This document shows, piece by piece, positions 1 through 12,123 of a stretch of DNA of 64,000 nt. The position numbers and the translations under genes are program-made. This DNA is from Ciona savignyi (lineage: Eukaryota; Chordata; Ascidiacea; Phlebobranchia; Cionidae). Each line of letters starts with the position of its first letter. Positions within the stretch are counted from its first letter, which is position 1. The notes beneath the pieces were generated by a model. The model was not told where the DNA came from, searched no databases, and was given only the letters and a program-made list of their open reading frames with translations. The DNA lies in assembly GCA_000149265.1 (NCBI GenBank), contig CH002917.1:1729202-1793201 (forward strand), given 5' to 3'.

Positions 1-3000
1 ATTCCAAACAGTCATGGCCAACCTTGCGGGTGTAAGTAGACTTAAATTTCGAGTTTTAATTGTTAGTTTCCTGTTTTATTTTTAATTATATTTTATAGTA
101 TCCACATAAAAGCTTTTGATCACGCAAATGAGCAACGAACTACTGGGAATCTCTGAAACCGTTGTATAGTTTATAGTTCATGAGCTAACCTGCCAGACAA
201 GATTTTCAGCCAGCCATACACATAGCGATTTAACATTTAATATGTGATTTTATGTTATTAATTTGCACATTTACAGCCGGTTGTACTGATTGTTCATTCT
301 GTGGTGCTGCAACGCCGACAAATTGTCGGTTATCAAGTGTTATCAGACGTTCTTGCCCGAGGGGGTGTGGTTTTTGTGGACCAAATGCAGGTATGAGGTT
401 ATGGGATTAGAAACTTTAAACGGTATCGTTTCTGTAGCACGACTTATTTATATATTACATGTTCATAAATGCACCGAGTGGCGAATTATGTAAAGGGCTT
501 TAAAATACGAGCAATTGTCGTAGTGACCAGTTACGGACCTGCAATCATTTAGCCGAAAGCCGACGCACTAATTAACCAAGCTAATTGGGCAGACAGTATT
601 ATCAGCAAAATTCGCAACCCTGGTTCTTTGTAAAATATTGGTACATTATCACACGATTTTCCTTAGACAACCCGTACCGATTTTGGTTGATATGCCTGTT
701 TTTGTTGCATTTCGGTCATTAAACTATTGGATTGTTAACAGAGACAGTCGTATGGTTAAAGCGACCGATTCACATACATAAATTAAAATCAATAAGCTAT
801 ATTTACCAATTGGTACATTGCTGAATAGAAACTTGAACCGGCACTAAATAGAAAAAAGACACATAAAACGCTTCGGCGAGCCCCCAAACTGCAAAGTAGT
901 TAACACGACTTTTTACTTTGACTAATATTGTTGACAATGACAGACTGTACCAGACTGAACTGCAACCAACGTTGTGTTGGGGAGAACGGACGATACAGAT
1001 GCGATTGTTATCCAGGATATGAGTTGAGCGTGGCAGGGGGGAATGTATGCATAGGTAATGTATAAATTATGATGCCACACTTAATCACAATGGTATATTT
1101 TACCTACCGTATACTGCGGTTTTAATGTGGCGATAAAAATAAAAATACATCCTTGAAGGCTGGCAAAACTGGAGGAATTACGAAACGCCACTTTATAACT
1201 TTTAATACTACGTAAGAACGTTTTATTTATTAGGTGAGGTAGTCACATCCCCGTATTATGGGTTATCTAATCTTGTCAATCTGTTTTCTAACTAGATATA
1301 GACGAATGTGCCCGGAACAGCAGTATCTGCCCTGACCCAACCACTCCGTTTTGTGCCAACATTGCCGGTGGCTACACTTGCAGTGGTTGCGCTAATCAAG
1401 CCGGATCGATATGGAGTTATTATCGAAGAAAAGAATGCTGTGAGATTGATACTTCACCAGGTGAGCTGGTTTCGTTGTTATTTGCAGGTAAAGTCTGTAT
1501 GAGTATCGGTCGCATTAACCATTCGGCCACACGACCGTACAGTTTAAAATGTTTTTTTTTAGGTTTTTTTAACCGAGCCAAGTTTCGAACCCATGGCGGG
1601 CTAGTTACTCAGACCGTTTTGGTATAGGAGTAGGTATATGTATCGGTCGCGTTAGTAATTCGGCCACAGAGTTTGTTAGTTCAATTAACTTACTCGCTTT
1701 AGAAAGGATAACAGCTAGTAAAAACAAATTTACATTTCTAAGACGTTTCAGTAGAAACATTGCGTCATTTTCGATCACCAATGGTGGATTTGTGACCATT
1801 GTTCCTTTCTAATGCGAAATTGTTATAATTGGTTATGTGATATTCCAAACAGCTAGCAAATCACTGAAATTTAGTAATTTGTTTTAAGACGCACAAGTAA
1901 TGTTAAGTAATAAAATTGACTCCGTTTTTTCGACAATGTTCACGCAATGTTGTGTAAGATGCTCTTGGTTTAATGGTCTCCACGTTATCCCACGGTATTT
2001 ACATAACAGTATTTTTTACAAATGGGAAACCGTACTTAGTGAACCTTGACACCATGATTTATTATTTACTAGTTTTTTGACGTAAAACAGTGGATTTTTT
2101 TCTAGCCTGAGAAACAAAGATAAAACTTTAAAATTTTGGTTAGCGAGCCAGATATTGTATTGCGTCACGATTAAGCCAAATGCACTGCTGGACGCGACAA
2201 TGTTTTATCACAATTCAACCAGTCAAATTTAACATTTCTGTTTTTGGGTTTATAGGTTTTAAATGCGGGAGAAACAACGCTATTGGTCCACCAGTGGATT
2301 TGGAGGCACGAATTGTGGGTGGTGAGATGGCTAAAGTGGGCCGTTGGCCGTGGATGGTACATGCATTATAGTTTGATTTTACTATTTTCTCTTTCTATTG
2401 TAAGGTGCCAGGGTAGGGGATAGGATAGGATATTCATGTTTACCCCTGTGAATGGGAAAACCAAGGGGGTTAACACACGAGCAATGGTCAGATTACCTCG
2501 CGCCCATCGTCGGGTTACCGGAGCTATTGCAGTGTGTTGTATATGATGGACACATTCCTTCAATTTGGTAGAACCCATTAATCCGCTGGTGCTAATTATT
2601 AAATTATATCAATTACTGCCGTTTTATAAATACTGGGTTGGGCTCTTAAAATATTAATTTTAAAGATTTAAAACTATATTTCTGTACACGTAGCCTAAAA
2701 TAGTTTTTATACACATACTTAGTCGCTGATATACCAAGCTTGCCATCGGCAAAATTAAACTATTTTAAGGTCTCATAATAAACCCATTATCATCAAAATA
2801 TTGTATTTGGGTTGGGTTAAAGTAAGTGAGAAATGAGGAAAGTAGGGACGAAAGGGTGGTTAGTGATAGCGGTTAGTTTTGAGGTTGAGATTACTGTTTA
2901 AAATAGGGTTAAAATTCGTTTTCATGGGGGGGGTGTAAAATTCGTTTTCATAGTTTTAGTGAGAAGTTTTCCTCCTTCACTGCTTTTCTTTTCACTTTTT

Positions 3001-6000
3001 CTCCTTTGAGCTTAAACCAAAGCCAAGTCGTTACCTAAATTAAAACCCCTATCCTAAGATACTCAATTTTAACTTTTTAACAAATTCTTATTCTCACGGT
3101 AACTATGTAGTTTAGGAAGTTCAACCCAAAATAACAATGTTAACCATTTTCTTTTAATATCGTGAATTATGGCGCTTAATTATCAGCAATATTTTAGTCC
3201 TTGCTGGTAATAAGCATATGTTTGTCTGGCCCGTTGGTCTAGCGGTTAAGTGCGTCGCCTTTCAATCGAAAGGTTGCAGGTGCGAAACTGGTTGCTAGCT
3301 AGTCGGTTGTGTTCTTGGGCAAGGCACTTTACGGACATTGCCCGAATGCAGCGGATTAATAGGTTCTACCAAATTGAAGGAACGTGTCTATCATATACAA
3401 CACACTGCAATAGCTCCGGTAACCCGACGGTGGGCGCGAGGTGATCTGACGATTGCCCGTGTGTTAACCCCCTTGGTTTTCCCACTCACGGGGATAAACA
3501 TGAATATTCTATCCTATGTGTTGTATCCTTTTACTTCGTGGTTGTACCTTATAATATCGAAAAATTGTATTTTCCAGTAAAACAACTTTATTTATTTCCA
3601 GGCATTAGTTGAAGTACCAAATCGGGAGATCTGCGGTGGCAGTTTAATAGACCCAAACTGGATTCTTACCGCGGCACACTGCGTCCCGTAAGCTCCGTTG
3701 ATATTTGAAATAAAAATACAAGAATCTTTTTATAAGTTGCTTAAAAATTAACGCAATTGTATGTCACAAATTATTCCACACTGTGTATTAAACAGCAGTG
3801 CCGATTTACTATACGATAAAGAGGAATGTGCCTGAAAACCACGCGTTTGGGACTCGGGCATTAGCACATGGCCTATATGTGACGATAGCCTATATTAAAG
3901 CCCCCTACTCCACTTAAATATTATATCTTATACGGCACATGATTGTTGACATATTGTACACTATGCAGAACCGACATTGCAGACGGACTAACAGTTACAC
4001 TTGGAGTAAACAATTTAGCTGATGCTACAAATGTACACAGACAACGCATTGTGGCTAATCAGGTTTGTACACATAGAGGTTTTCGCAATAATTACGATTC
4101 TATTTTCTTAAAGCGGGATCTGCAGACTTGATTGTGGGCTAGCGGAGATGTTTTTTTAAATAACCATCAGACGTTCACTGCAATAAAACAAAGCTTTTTT
4201 TACCAGAACATAAGCGTGTGAACATGGTGCCCCACATTTAAAGTATATTATTACACTAAATTTGGTCGTTATTAGCTTCACCAAGTGCTAGACATAACCG
4301 ACAAGCCTACGTCTAGTTCCGATCACACATTTAGCTTGACCGGATTAGAAGGCAGAGCGAAGGACAATTAAGAATTCTAGGTTATAATCTAATTGTTATT
4401 CGGCTAACTACAAATCCTACCACCAGTATACGATGTACCAGTTAACAGTCGGTGTTGGTATACCCACTTAATACGCTTTAACAATTTCCGTTAATAATTA
4501 CAGATGATCATTCACGAAGCTTTCAATTCAACTACCCTTGAGAACGATATAGCTTTGATTCGATTATCCACCCCTGCCCTGCTTGGAACATACGTTAATA
4601 CAATTTGCTTACCAAAAGCACAAACCCCAGCAGACGGAGAAAAATGCTGGGCAACTGGTTTTGGAGCCACGAGTGAGTCTTTGTGTTCACTGTATACAAG
4701 GGTGGTTTGATGTAATCTATGTGTGATTTTTTTACTGAGCCAAGTTTCGAACCATAGATGGATCGTCACCAGGACCGTTTTTTTGTATAAAAGTCGGTAT
4801 ATGTATCGGTTGCGTTAACCATTCGGCCACACGACCGTAAATGTATGTGTGAATTGAAAACAGTTTGTTCATACTTTTCCCTGAGGCGCCATTGATTGCA
4901 ATAACTCAGCAGCTCGCTAAATTAATTTGAAGACACAAAAACAGGAATTTTTGGAAATATTGTTACCGCTTTAAGTTTACAAATAATAAATTTGTTACAG
5001 AATTTGGTAGAACCAGCTCTACCATAATTATTCTACAAGAAGTTGACTTGCCTATCGCAGACACACAGGCTTGTGCTAGAGCTTACCAGAACCAAAGTAA
5101 ACAGGTTAATCCAACGTCGATGTTGTGCGCGGGTGATGCGATCGGACAAAAGGATACATGTCAAGGTAAGAATGATGGTAGCGATACGTTAGGATACTCA
5201 TGTTTTAAGTATGAGGTATTTTTTATTTTATTAAGGGCATATATTACGTCTATTACGGTAGCGTATTACGGGGCGTCTATTACGGTAGCGTCTACAAAGT
5301 ATATTTTCTAAATTGCCTAACTGACCTGGTACCGATTGATTTCTGTCTAACCACGTTTCGGTTGTTCCCCCGACTTGTTTCTAACGCGCCCATTTCGGAG
5401 CTAATACCGATTGCGATTTTGTGTTGACTGCATTGCTTATTTAAATCTCTTTAATTTACCGGCGATCCACAGGTGACCGAATAGGAAAACTAATAAATAT
5501 AAATGAATTTGAACTATTGAATAAAGATTAAGATTATTATGCTTATGACGGTTAAGCTTATGACGGTAATAAAAAATGTTGGATTTGAAATAGTCGAATC
5601 GGAGATTTTTCATGTAGGGGAAAAGTGGGTAAAATGGGCCACGTGGGTAAAATGGGCCCCCTCCAATTTTCAATATATTTTGAAGAATAAAATTTGCTGC
5701 GAGAACCAGTGTCAGTATATTAAATTATGGAATCTCCAAACCAAAGTTTGAGCGTGAAATCACCAAACTCAATGTTTTCTGTAGCTATTTCGGTTTGAGA
5801 AGGTCTGAATATAAATTTGCAATTTTTGTTTTCTGCTAATATATAATAGAAAAGATTAAATACTAAAATAACTTTTACTGTAGTTAAATAGAACTATATA
5901 GCCTAGACCTACTTTTACTGGTAGTAATAAAATTTCTTTTTTTAAGATTTATTTTAGAGATTTTAAGTCGTATGATGGCACTTGTCTAATATGGCCCCCC

Positions 6001-9000
6001 TGCGTTCATTTGGTAACTAACAGGGCTAGACTTAGCATTAACAGTACTAAAGGGCTAGACTTAGCATTAACAGTACTAAAGGGCTAGACTTAGCATTAAC
6101 AGTCATATTATGTGTTTCACAATAAACTAAAGGGGTTTTCTTAATGCTATTAATAACATGAATTGATAGTTATGCTTCCACTAAAGTAGCAAGGTGTTAT
6201 TGCATTAGCGTACTAGTAGCTGGGTATTAAATAAAAAGTAATTGTTGTAATCCAAAGTCTTAAATTAAAAAAAAAAACTACATCATAAAAAGAAAAGTAA
6301 TAACATTGTTTATATGGGAAGCGAATATTGATATTGTTATCTAGCGAAATGTTAATGTCGAAAACGGGCCGGGGCCCATTTTAGACTAGGCCTACACCCT
6401 TGTCTAAAATGGGCCACTAACGAAATATTTTTCTTTGTTGATAAAATATATTTAACAAAAATTATTAGAAAGTTAACATGTTATGTGTGAAGACTTTGGT
6501 ATTAGATGACAACACATGAAAAACTTAAGTCCAGCTGGCTTTATATCAGTAAAAAATCCGATTTGCAATTAAAGGGCCCATTTTACCCACTTTTCCCCTA
6601 GATTATTTAAATGGATTTTTCACATTCAACAAACAGATTTTTTATTAACTTATGTCATCTTTTTATCTAGGCGATTCCGGAGGCCCATTGGTATGCCAAG
6701 GTTGTCGAAGTTGTTTGTGGTATATTGCTGGAATTACCTCGTTTGGTAAGGGATGCGCCAGACCAGGTTTTTACGGGATATATTCCAGGGTCTCTCACTT
6801 CGAAACCTGGATTGGCAGGAACACTGGAATACAAATTAGCAACGAAGGCTGCGTCAGGCCATGTAAGTTTTTATTAAAAGTTTGAAACGGGACAAATTAT
6901 TATTACAAACACGTATCACCGCATGTTTAGAAAAGTTTTAAACTTTTCGAAAAATGACAACTAAATAGCACTACGCAACTGGTCACTAGCTAGTCGGTAG
7001 TGTCCTTGGGCAAGGCACTTAACGCACATTGACTATGAACCCAGCAGATTAATGGGTTCTACTAAATTGAAGAACCTTGTCAATTATACACAACACACTA
7101 CAATAGCTCGTAACCCGACGATGGGCGCAAGGTGATCTGACGATTGCCCGTGTGTTAACCCCTTTGGTTCATGGGAATAAATATAAATTTATCTTATCCT
7201 ATCCTTAAAACAAGGTATTAAATATGCCTGTATTTAATGTTACTATACAACTATACCTTTTGTAATCTAATTTCCGATATTTTTAAAGTTCTAATTGCCA
7301 CTGATTGTCCTGTCAATCAAACTTGTTATTTTTATGTAGCTTGGAGCAGTTGGAGTGCTTGGTCGCTTTGTATATGTGGTACTGGTACCAGCACAAAGAG
7401 ACGAACGTGCAACAACGGAGAAGTTGGAAAAATTGGCTGTTTTGGACAAACTACGATGAACAAACTATGTCCTCCTTGCTCAGGCAAGAATAACGTGTGA
7501 TTTTGCTTATTATTTTTATGTGTAAAAGTAATGATATGTTAGACAAGGATTTTTACAAATTCTTTGGATTTACTTTTTAAGATAGATTTTCAAATGTTTG
7601 GGAACTCCTTGTAGTAGCCATCAACCTGAATAAAGTTTAAATTTTTAGATACTTCAAATCCAACACCGAGATGGGGAGATTGGCAAAATAGCGGATTATG
7701 CTCAGTTACGTGTGGAATCGGTACGCAACCGCAGGAACGTATATGCATCACTGGGAACGATTGCGTCGGTGAAAACTCTAGAGTTATTTCGTGTTCAAGA
7801 AACGCATGTCCCCCTGAATGGGGAGAATGGATAAACGCTGGAGGTTGCTCGGTTACGTGTGGCAATGGCACCCAAAGCCAAACAAGAAACTGCTTTCAGG
7901 GCACTGTCAGAAGTACAGGGTGCCAAGGAAGTGGGAGTAGAACTACAGCATGCATAAATGAGGACTGCCCAGCGGAATGGGGTGCTTGGAGGAATTCCGG
8001 TTCATGCTCTGTAAGCTGTGGCGCTGGAACTCAATTGAGACGTCGTGAATGCATTGGGGGAACCTCCAGGTCTGGAAATTGCATCGGGCTCAGTACAACC
8101 AGTCAACCGTGCCAAAATCAGCCGTGCTCAGGTTTGAATTCCACCCTTTATTTAACCACACCTAAAACATGTAGCATAAACCATTTGTGAAAGCTTATAT
8201 TAAACTGTAAAGTTAGTATAAATATGATACCCGCATTTCATTATCATATACTAAGGATACATGGCCAGAAGTTATAAAGAAAATAAGCCACACAAATAAA
8301 AAGAAAAATGTGTTTTCTTTACCTGTAACTTTCTACCCAAACTGGCTAACAGGGGACTTTATTATAAAGTAAAAAAATATTCTTGTACATTGGCAGCTTG
8401 TCAAGATGCACATTGGTGCTCGATTTCTTTCTCACTTAACTGTGTGATTGGCGATTACGTGGACTACATGAGACGAGTTTGCCCGACATTGTGCGGGAGT
8501 TGCAATGTGGGTGCAGGTAATAGAAAATCTTGTTTTTACTACATGCCCGTGAGTTATTATCTTTATAGAAATAGGAATAGTATACTCATGTTTATCCCCG
8601 TAAATGGGAAAACCAAGGGGGTTAACACACGGGAAATCGTCAGATCACCTCGCGCCAATCGTCGGGTTACCGGAGCTATTGCAGTGTGTTGTATATGATA
8701 GACACGTTTCTTCAATTTGGTAGAACCCATTAATCCACTAGGTTCAGGCAATGTCCGTAAAGTGCCTTGTCCAAAGACACAACCGACTGGCTAGCGACCA
8801 GTTTCGCACCTGCAAACTTTCGTTTGAAAGGCGACGCACTTAACCGCCAGACTAACCGGTCGGACATATTAGGTACCTGGGGAACATGGACGCCCGAAGG
8901 AGGTTGTACAGCTACTTGCGGAGGCGGACTTCAGCAGCAAACTAGAAGATGCGTTGGTGGTAACGCCGGACAGGGTGGATGCATTGGGATCACATCTCAA

Positions 9001-9174
9001 TTCGTTCCCTGCGCTACTTCACCATGCTCCTGCGATGGCCACGCTGACATTCAAAATGCTTGTAGCAATTGGGCTGCCAGTGGATATTGTACACGCTCGG
9101 AAACAGCTTCGTACGTGCAGTGGACCTGCCCGCGATCTTGTTGTGTGGTTGGAAACTCGCTAAATATAGGATAG
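1..9174 (+). CDS. Modular secreted trypsin-like serine protease with ShK, EGF and TSP1 domains (paralog 1), 5' end outside window
   Basis: Exons inferred from frame and splice sites: 1-31, 277-390, 944-1054, 1296-1460, 2256-2356, 3602-3687, 3969-4062, 4504-4672, 5001-5165, 6671-6862, 7340-7483, 7649-8131, 8397-8516, 8873-9174 (759 codons including stop). Domain order: ShK-like Cys module (277-390), EGF, calcium-binding EGF (starts DIDEC), S1 protease, four TSP1 repeats, ShK, TSP1, ShK. The protease has the activation site R|IVGG, catalytic His in TAAHC (about 3675), Asp in ENDIAL (about 4550) and Ser in GDSGGP (6671). The residue six before Ser is Asp (KDTCQGDSGG), the trypsin-type specificity residue, so cleavage after Arg/Lys is expected. 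An extra Cys cluster (CQGCRSC) follows the catalytic Ser. By comparison with paralog 3, the 1-31 piece is the end of the exon following the start exon. The intron at 7484 uses a GC donor. The stop codon lies in a SINE tail and no terminal ShK exon is seen. Confidence 0.85.
540..595 (-). repeat. Fragment of tRNA-derived SINE (family A)
   Basis: About 55 bases match the tRNA-like head of SINE family A (full copy at 3226-3516) on the minus strand, in the intron of paralog 1. The rest of the element is missing. The intron stretches on either side show nothing else I recognise. Confidence 0.5.
1497..1675 (-). repeat. tRNA-like dispersed repeat (family B)
   Basis: On the minus strand the element has a box A-like GTGGCCGAATGGTTAACG type segment and a box B-like GGTTCGAAACTTGGC segment, as in Ser/Leu-type tRNAs with a long insert. 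The ends do not pair as an acceptor stem, so this is a tRNA-derived repeat and not a working tRNA. The right end starts a second partial copy. Related copies are at 4740, 25420, 28560, 46276, 49486 and 59085. It sits in the intron between the second EGF exon and the protease start of paralog 1. Confidence 0.6.
2413..2590 (-). repeat. SINE family A, truncated copy
   Basis: Minus-strand copy with the GGATA-repeat tail at its left and the body (positions 2440-2580), but without the tRNA-like head. It lies in the intron between the activation-site exon and the His exon of paralog 1. Confidence 0.75.
3226..3516 (+). repeat. SINE family A, near full-length copy
   Basis: The head (GGCCCGTTGGTCTAGCGG, then GGTTGCAGGTGCGAAAC) is tRNA-like, with box A and a degenerate box B. 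The body contains the CCTTGGGCAAGG-type motif (here TCTTGGGCAAGG) and the tail ends in ATCCTAT. It lies in the intron just before the catalytic His exon of paralog 1. A composite SINE named Cics-1 has been described from Ciona; this may be it, but I cannot confirm that here. Confidence 0.8.
4738..4842 (-). repeat. tRNA-like repeat family B
   Basis: Minus-strand copy with both tRNA-like boxes (CCAAGTTTCGAACC near 4740 and CGGCCACACGACCG near 4826, plus-strand reading). It lies in the intron after the catalytic Asp exon of paralog 1. Confidence 0.6.
5617..6598. mobile_element. MITE with ~26-bp terminal inverted repeats and TA target duplication
   Basis: The left end at 5617 (GGGGAAAAGTGGGTAAAATG) is the reverse complement of the right end at 6598. 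TA flanks both ends (5615-5616 and 6599-6600). There is no coding capacity in about 980 bases. TA duplication with inverted ends suggests a Tc1/mariner-mobilised non-autonomous element. The left end carries the terminal motif twice in tandem. It sits in the intron between the Cys-rich exon and the GDSGGP exon of paralog 1. Confidence 0.8.
6023..6106. repeat. Three tandem copies of a 29-bp unit inside the MITE
   Basis: Units start at 6023, 6052 and 6081 (each beginning GGGCTAGACTTAGCATTAAC) and are identical over almost their full length, which indicates a recent local expansion inside the element. Confidence 0.85.
6971..7205 (+). repeat. SINE family A, 5'-truncated copy
   Basis: Plus-strand body and tail of the SINE, lacking most of the tRNA-like head. 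It lies in the intron between the GDSGGP exon and the first TSP1 exon of paralog 1. Confidence 0.7.
8567..8868 (-). repeat. SINE family A, full-length copy abutting a splice acceptor
   Basis: Full minus-strand copy. Its tRNA-like head ends at about 8868, four bases before the exon start at 8873. The sequence before the acceptor (GGTCGGACATATTAG) is therefore SINE sequence plus a few bases and has a poor pyrimidine tract. Confidence 0.8.
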
Positions 9175-9378
9175 GATATTCATGTTTATCCCCCGTGACC
9201 GTCTAGTTACCGGGGCTATTGCAGTGTGTTGTATATGATTCACACCTTCCTTTAATTTTGGTAGAACCCATTAATCCGCTGGATTCAGGCGAACCGACCA
9301 GCTAGCGACCAGTTTTGAAACATGCAACCCTTCGGCTGAAAGCCGACGCACTAAACTTCCAAGCTATGCGGTCGGACA
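9161..9378 (-). repeat. SINE family A copy fused to the end of paralog 1
   Basis: Minus-strand copy with an internal deletion. Its GGATA tail starts at about 9161, directly after the last ShK codons of paralog 1, and contains the TAG stop (9172-9174). Confidence 0.75.
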
Positions 9379-9717
9379 ATATATAGCTAAGTTAAAATTC
9401 AGTAACGTTCCAGATTTTTTAAATGCGATCGCAGAAGCACGAATTGTATATTATAAAGGTGTAGGCCTACTAATTGTGATGTCAAATCTTTTTGGTATGC
9501 AGTTAATATTGTTATTTATTTGCATATTTAGCCAGAAATTATATGTTCACGCATTTTCAGACATGATATGTTACATATATGTTATTATAGGTTCCCTTCG
9601 ATTCCGAATTGATTTTACTATTGTTTTTCTGCGTAACGCTGGTAATGGGCATGTCCGGTCGTCAGGTCATTGTGTAAAACGCGTTATTCAATCAGGTTGA
9701 AACTTTTAGGAAACCTG

Positions 9718-10290
9718 ACATGCCCATATGGTTTGCCTCGACTTTAAATTTTTTTAAACAAAAGGGGAATTCCCGCTATCGGGAAAAATGGAAAAAAATA
9801 ACCAATTTTTTAGCATTTATTTTACAACACGAATCAGAAAAACACTTAATTTTAAATTTCCCAGTGTACTCTAGGATATTCCCCAAAATAGAATAGGTCT
9901 AATCAATCATAAATACAATCTCATTTCGCATATAAACAAGGTAGAAACACAAAACTAAGATAAATGTAAAGACGAACAAAAAAAGATCCGTTTGTCCCAC
10001 ATTTATTTTTAGCACTTTTTCGGGAAATTCCCATTTATTAATTTCGTAAACCAGTGATCAGCCACATTTACGCTTAGTATAATAAGAAAAAAAGTCTTAA
10101 TTGAATTAAATCTTCTGGTGGTGTTGCCTAATATGGTTTGGATCTTCAGTGGTAAATTATGGATAAATAGCGTCAGGGAAATTTACGAGAGACCCAAAAA
10201 TATAAACACGGCGGCCGTTTTGCGAATGTTCGGCATCGGTTATTCTATAACAACTGGTATTTTGATGAATTGTAAATGTATAAAATTAAC
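9718..10290 (+). repeat. Dispersed repeat X, copy 1
   Basis: It shares an order of blocks with 18170-18610: a CATGCCCATA/CATGTCCATA start, GGGGAATTCCCGCTAT, AAATCTTCTGGTGGTGTT, and a segment around GTCAGGGAAATT. A shorter reversed copy is near 47600-47700. The short open frame inside (10118-10327) is repeat sequence, not a supported gene. Confidence 0.6.
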
Positions 10291-11581
10291 TAAGAAAGTG
10301 GGACACTATTGCCACGTATATAAGTAAGCTATATCGTTAAAACCAAAACAAATGGATAGGGAATTTCAAGGCTAACAAAAAGATTTGAATATCCAATACC
10401 CACTTTGAACCATTTTCTTGAAAAAAGACCATCATTTAACCGCACTCAAACCACTGATTATTCTGGTTTAACTCCCATAATAATAGTAATAAAATGAACC
10501 AATGAAGTAATTTAATTAGAAGTGTTAGTTAAATGCATTTGATATGCAGTGACAAATTGTGAATAAATAGCCATGGAAACTTCCACCAAGCCCAAGAATA
10601 TGCAAGAAACTGCACGTTTTACAAGCAAGTAGCTTACTAATGGTCCGTTTAGATAAACACCCTAACTTTTTCAGCAAGCAATGTCGATAACATTAAAATT
10701 AAGATTTACCACTACTAAACCGCTTTTCATAATTCGGTATATTTATCTTTCGTGTTAAGTTTTCGGCTTAACGATAGTACACACTTCAACAAAGTCCATT
10801 CGCAAAGAGGACAAAAGGACAGTAGGCTACGTCGTCGCCTTTTTAGCTAAATGGTCGTGATGTAATCTGACGGTTTTACCGGTGTGACAACGCTGTCATA
10901 ATATAAATACATATTATGTATTCTCGAAGTAATCTGACGATTTCCCGTATGACAACGCTCGCGTTTTTCCATTCAGGAAACCAAAAAATGACATTCCATA
11001 ACTTACATTGCGATTCTCTGACAACCTTATGCATATTTCATTTTAAAATTACCCAACTTTTGATATTTTTAATACTATATACTTTAAGATTAGATTTTAT
11101 TTTATTATTATTTATACCCTGGTAGAAGAACGTAATATTATTTTTAACCTTATTCTATTTGTAATCTTATTTCATTTTCAATATTACTCTATATTTAACA
11201 TTTGCAATACTATATGCTGTTAAGATTGGTTTTTAGATTATTTAATATTTATAAGGCCTACCCTGGTATGAATAATATATAGTATATATAAATAATTTAA
11301 GTTCGACTATAACGAAAGCGTCATGGATTTGTTATTGTATGTTTCAAATTTTATGTGTTTCTAAGTTTTCTCGAAACCAACATCGTCGGCTAAATAATTT
11401 TAAAGAATGACATACTAGAAGTATCACAATAGAAATTAACTCTAAGTTTGTATTATTGGTAGGTAATCAAGTGCCAAAAAATACCCCAAAATAAATGTAA
11501 TTTGCATATAAATAATCATATAATTCTCAACCAACACGGCCAAACTGACATACATGTGCCGTGTGTAAAATGCCTCTTTTA

Positions 11582-11870
11582 GGATAGAAAAGGGTATTCT
11601 TATTTATTCCAGTGAATGAGAAAACTTAATGGGCATATCACACGGCATATCATTAGATTACCTTGCTGATACTTCTCACACAAGTAATCGTCAGATAACC
11701 TTGCACTTACTGTCGGGTTATCTTAGCTATTGCAGTGCGATGTGTATGACTGATACGTTCCTTTAAATTTTGGTAGAAATACATAAATCTGTGGACAACC
11801 CAACCGATCGAATAGCTAGAAACATATTCGAATCTGCAACCATTCAACAGAAAGGCAATCGGCTCGACAT
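11582..11870 (-). repeat. SINE family A, old divergent copy
   Basis: A recognisable but heavily mutated minus-strand copy (GGATAG tail, GTTATC..AGCTATTGCAGTG core, tRNA-like end), so probably an old insertion. Confidence 0.55.
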
Positions 11871-12123
11871 GAGTATAGAGTCATTTCATGCACGGAAGCG
11901 TACAATCTCTAATCAGCGAGCTGTTACACTAACAACAATATCGTGCATTGCCTTCCGCTGCTTAAATTTAAATGAGTGACGTGAAATTACTCCGAAAACT
12001 TCTCGGATGTGCGTCAAGGCCTGACCTAAGGCCTGAAAGATGCTGTTTGTCACACTTATTCTACCAATGTGTTTAACAAGCCTTGCTGTTAACGTTTAGA
12101 AAACAAATTTTAATGAGAATAGG

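Larger units (their letters stand above)
9379..12123. other. Intergenic region upstream of the LDLa-GPCR
   Basis: It holds a copy of dispersed repeat X (9718-10290), a fragment related to SINE A near 10860-10990 and a divergent SINE A copy (11582-11870). The rest is AT-rich and shows no coding signal I can support. Confidence 0.5.

Noticed and set aside
3226-3300. A possible functional tRNA gene
   Set aside because: Only boxes A and B are tRNA-like; the acceptor stem does not pair and the same sequence recurs with a common body, so it is a SINE head.
10118-10327. Open frame similar to one at 18365-18610
   Set aside because: The similarity is due to dispersed repeat X, whose other blocks match as well; frames differ and no protein family is recognised.
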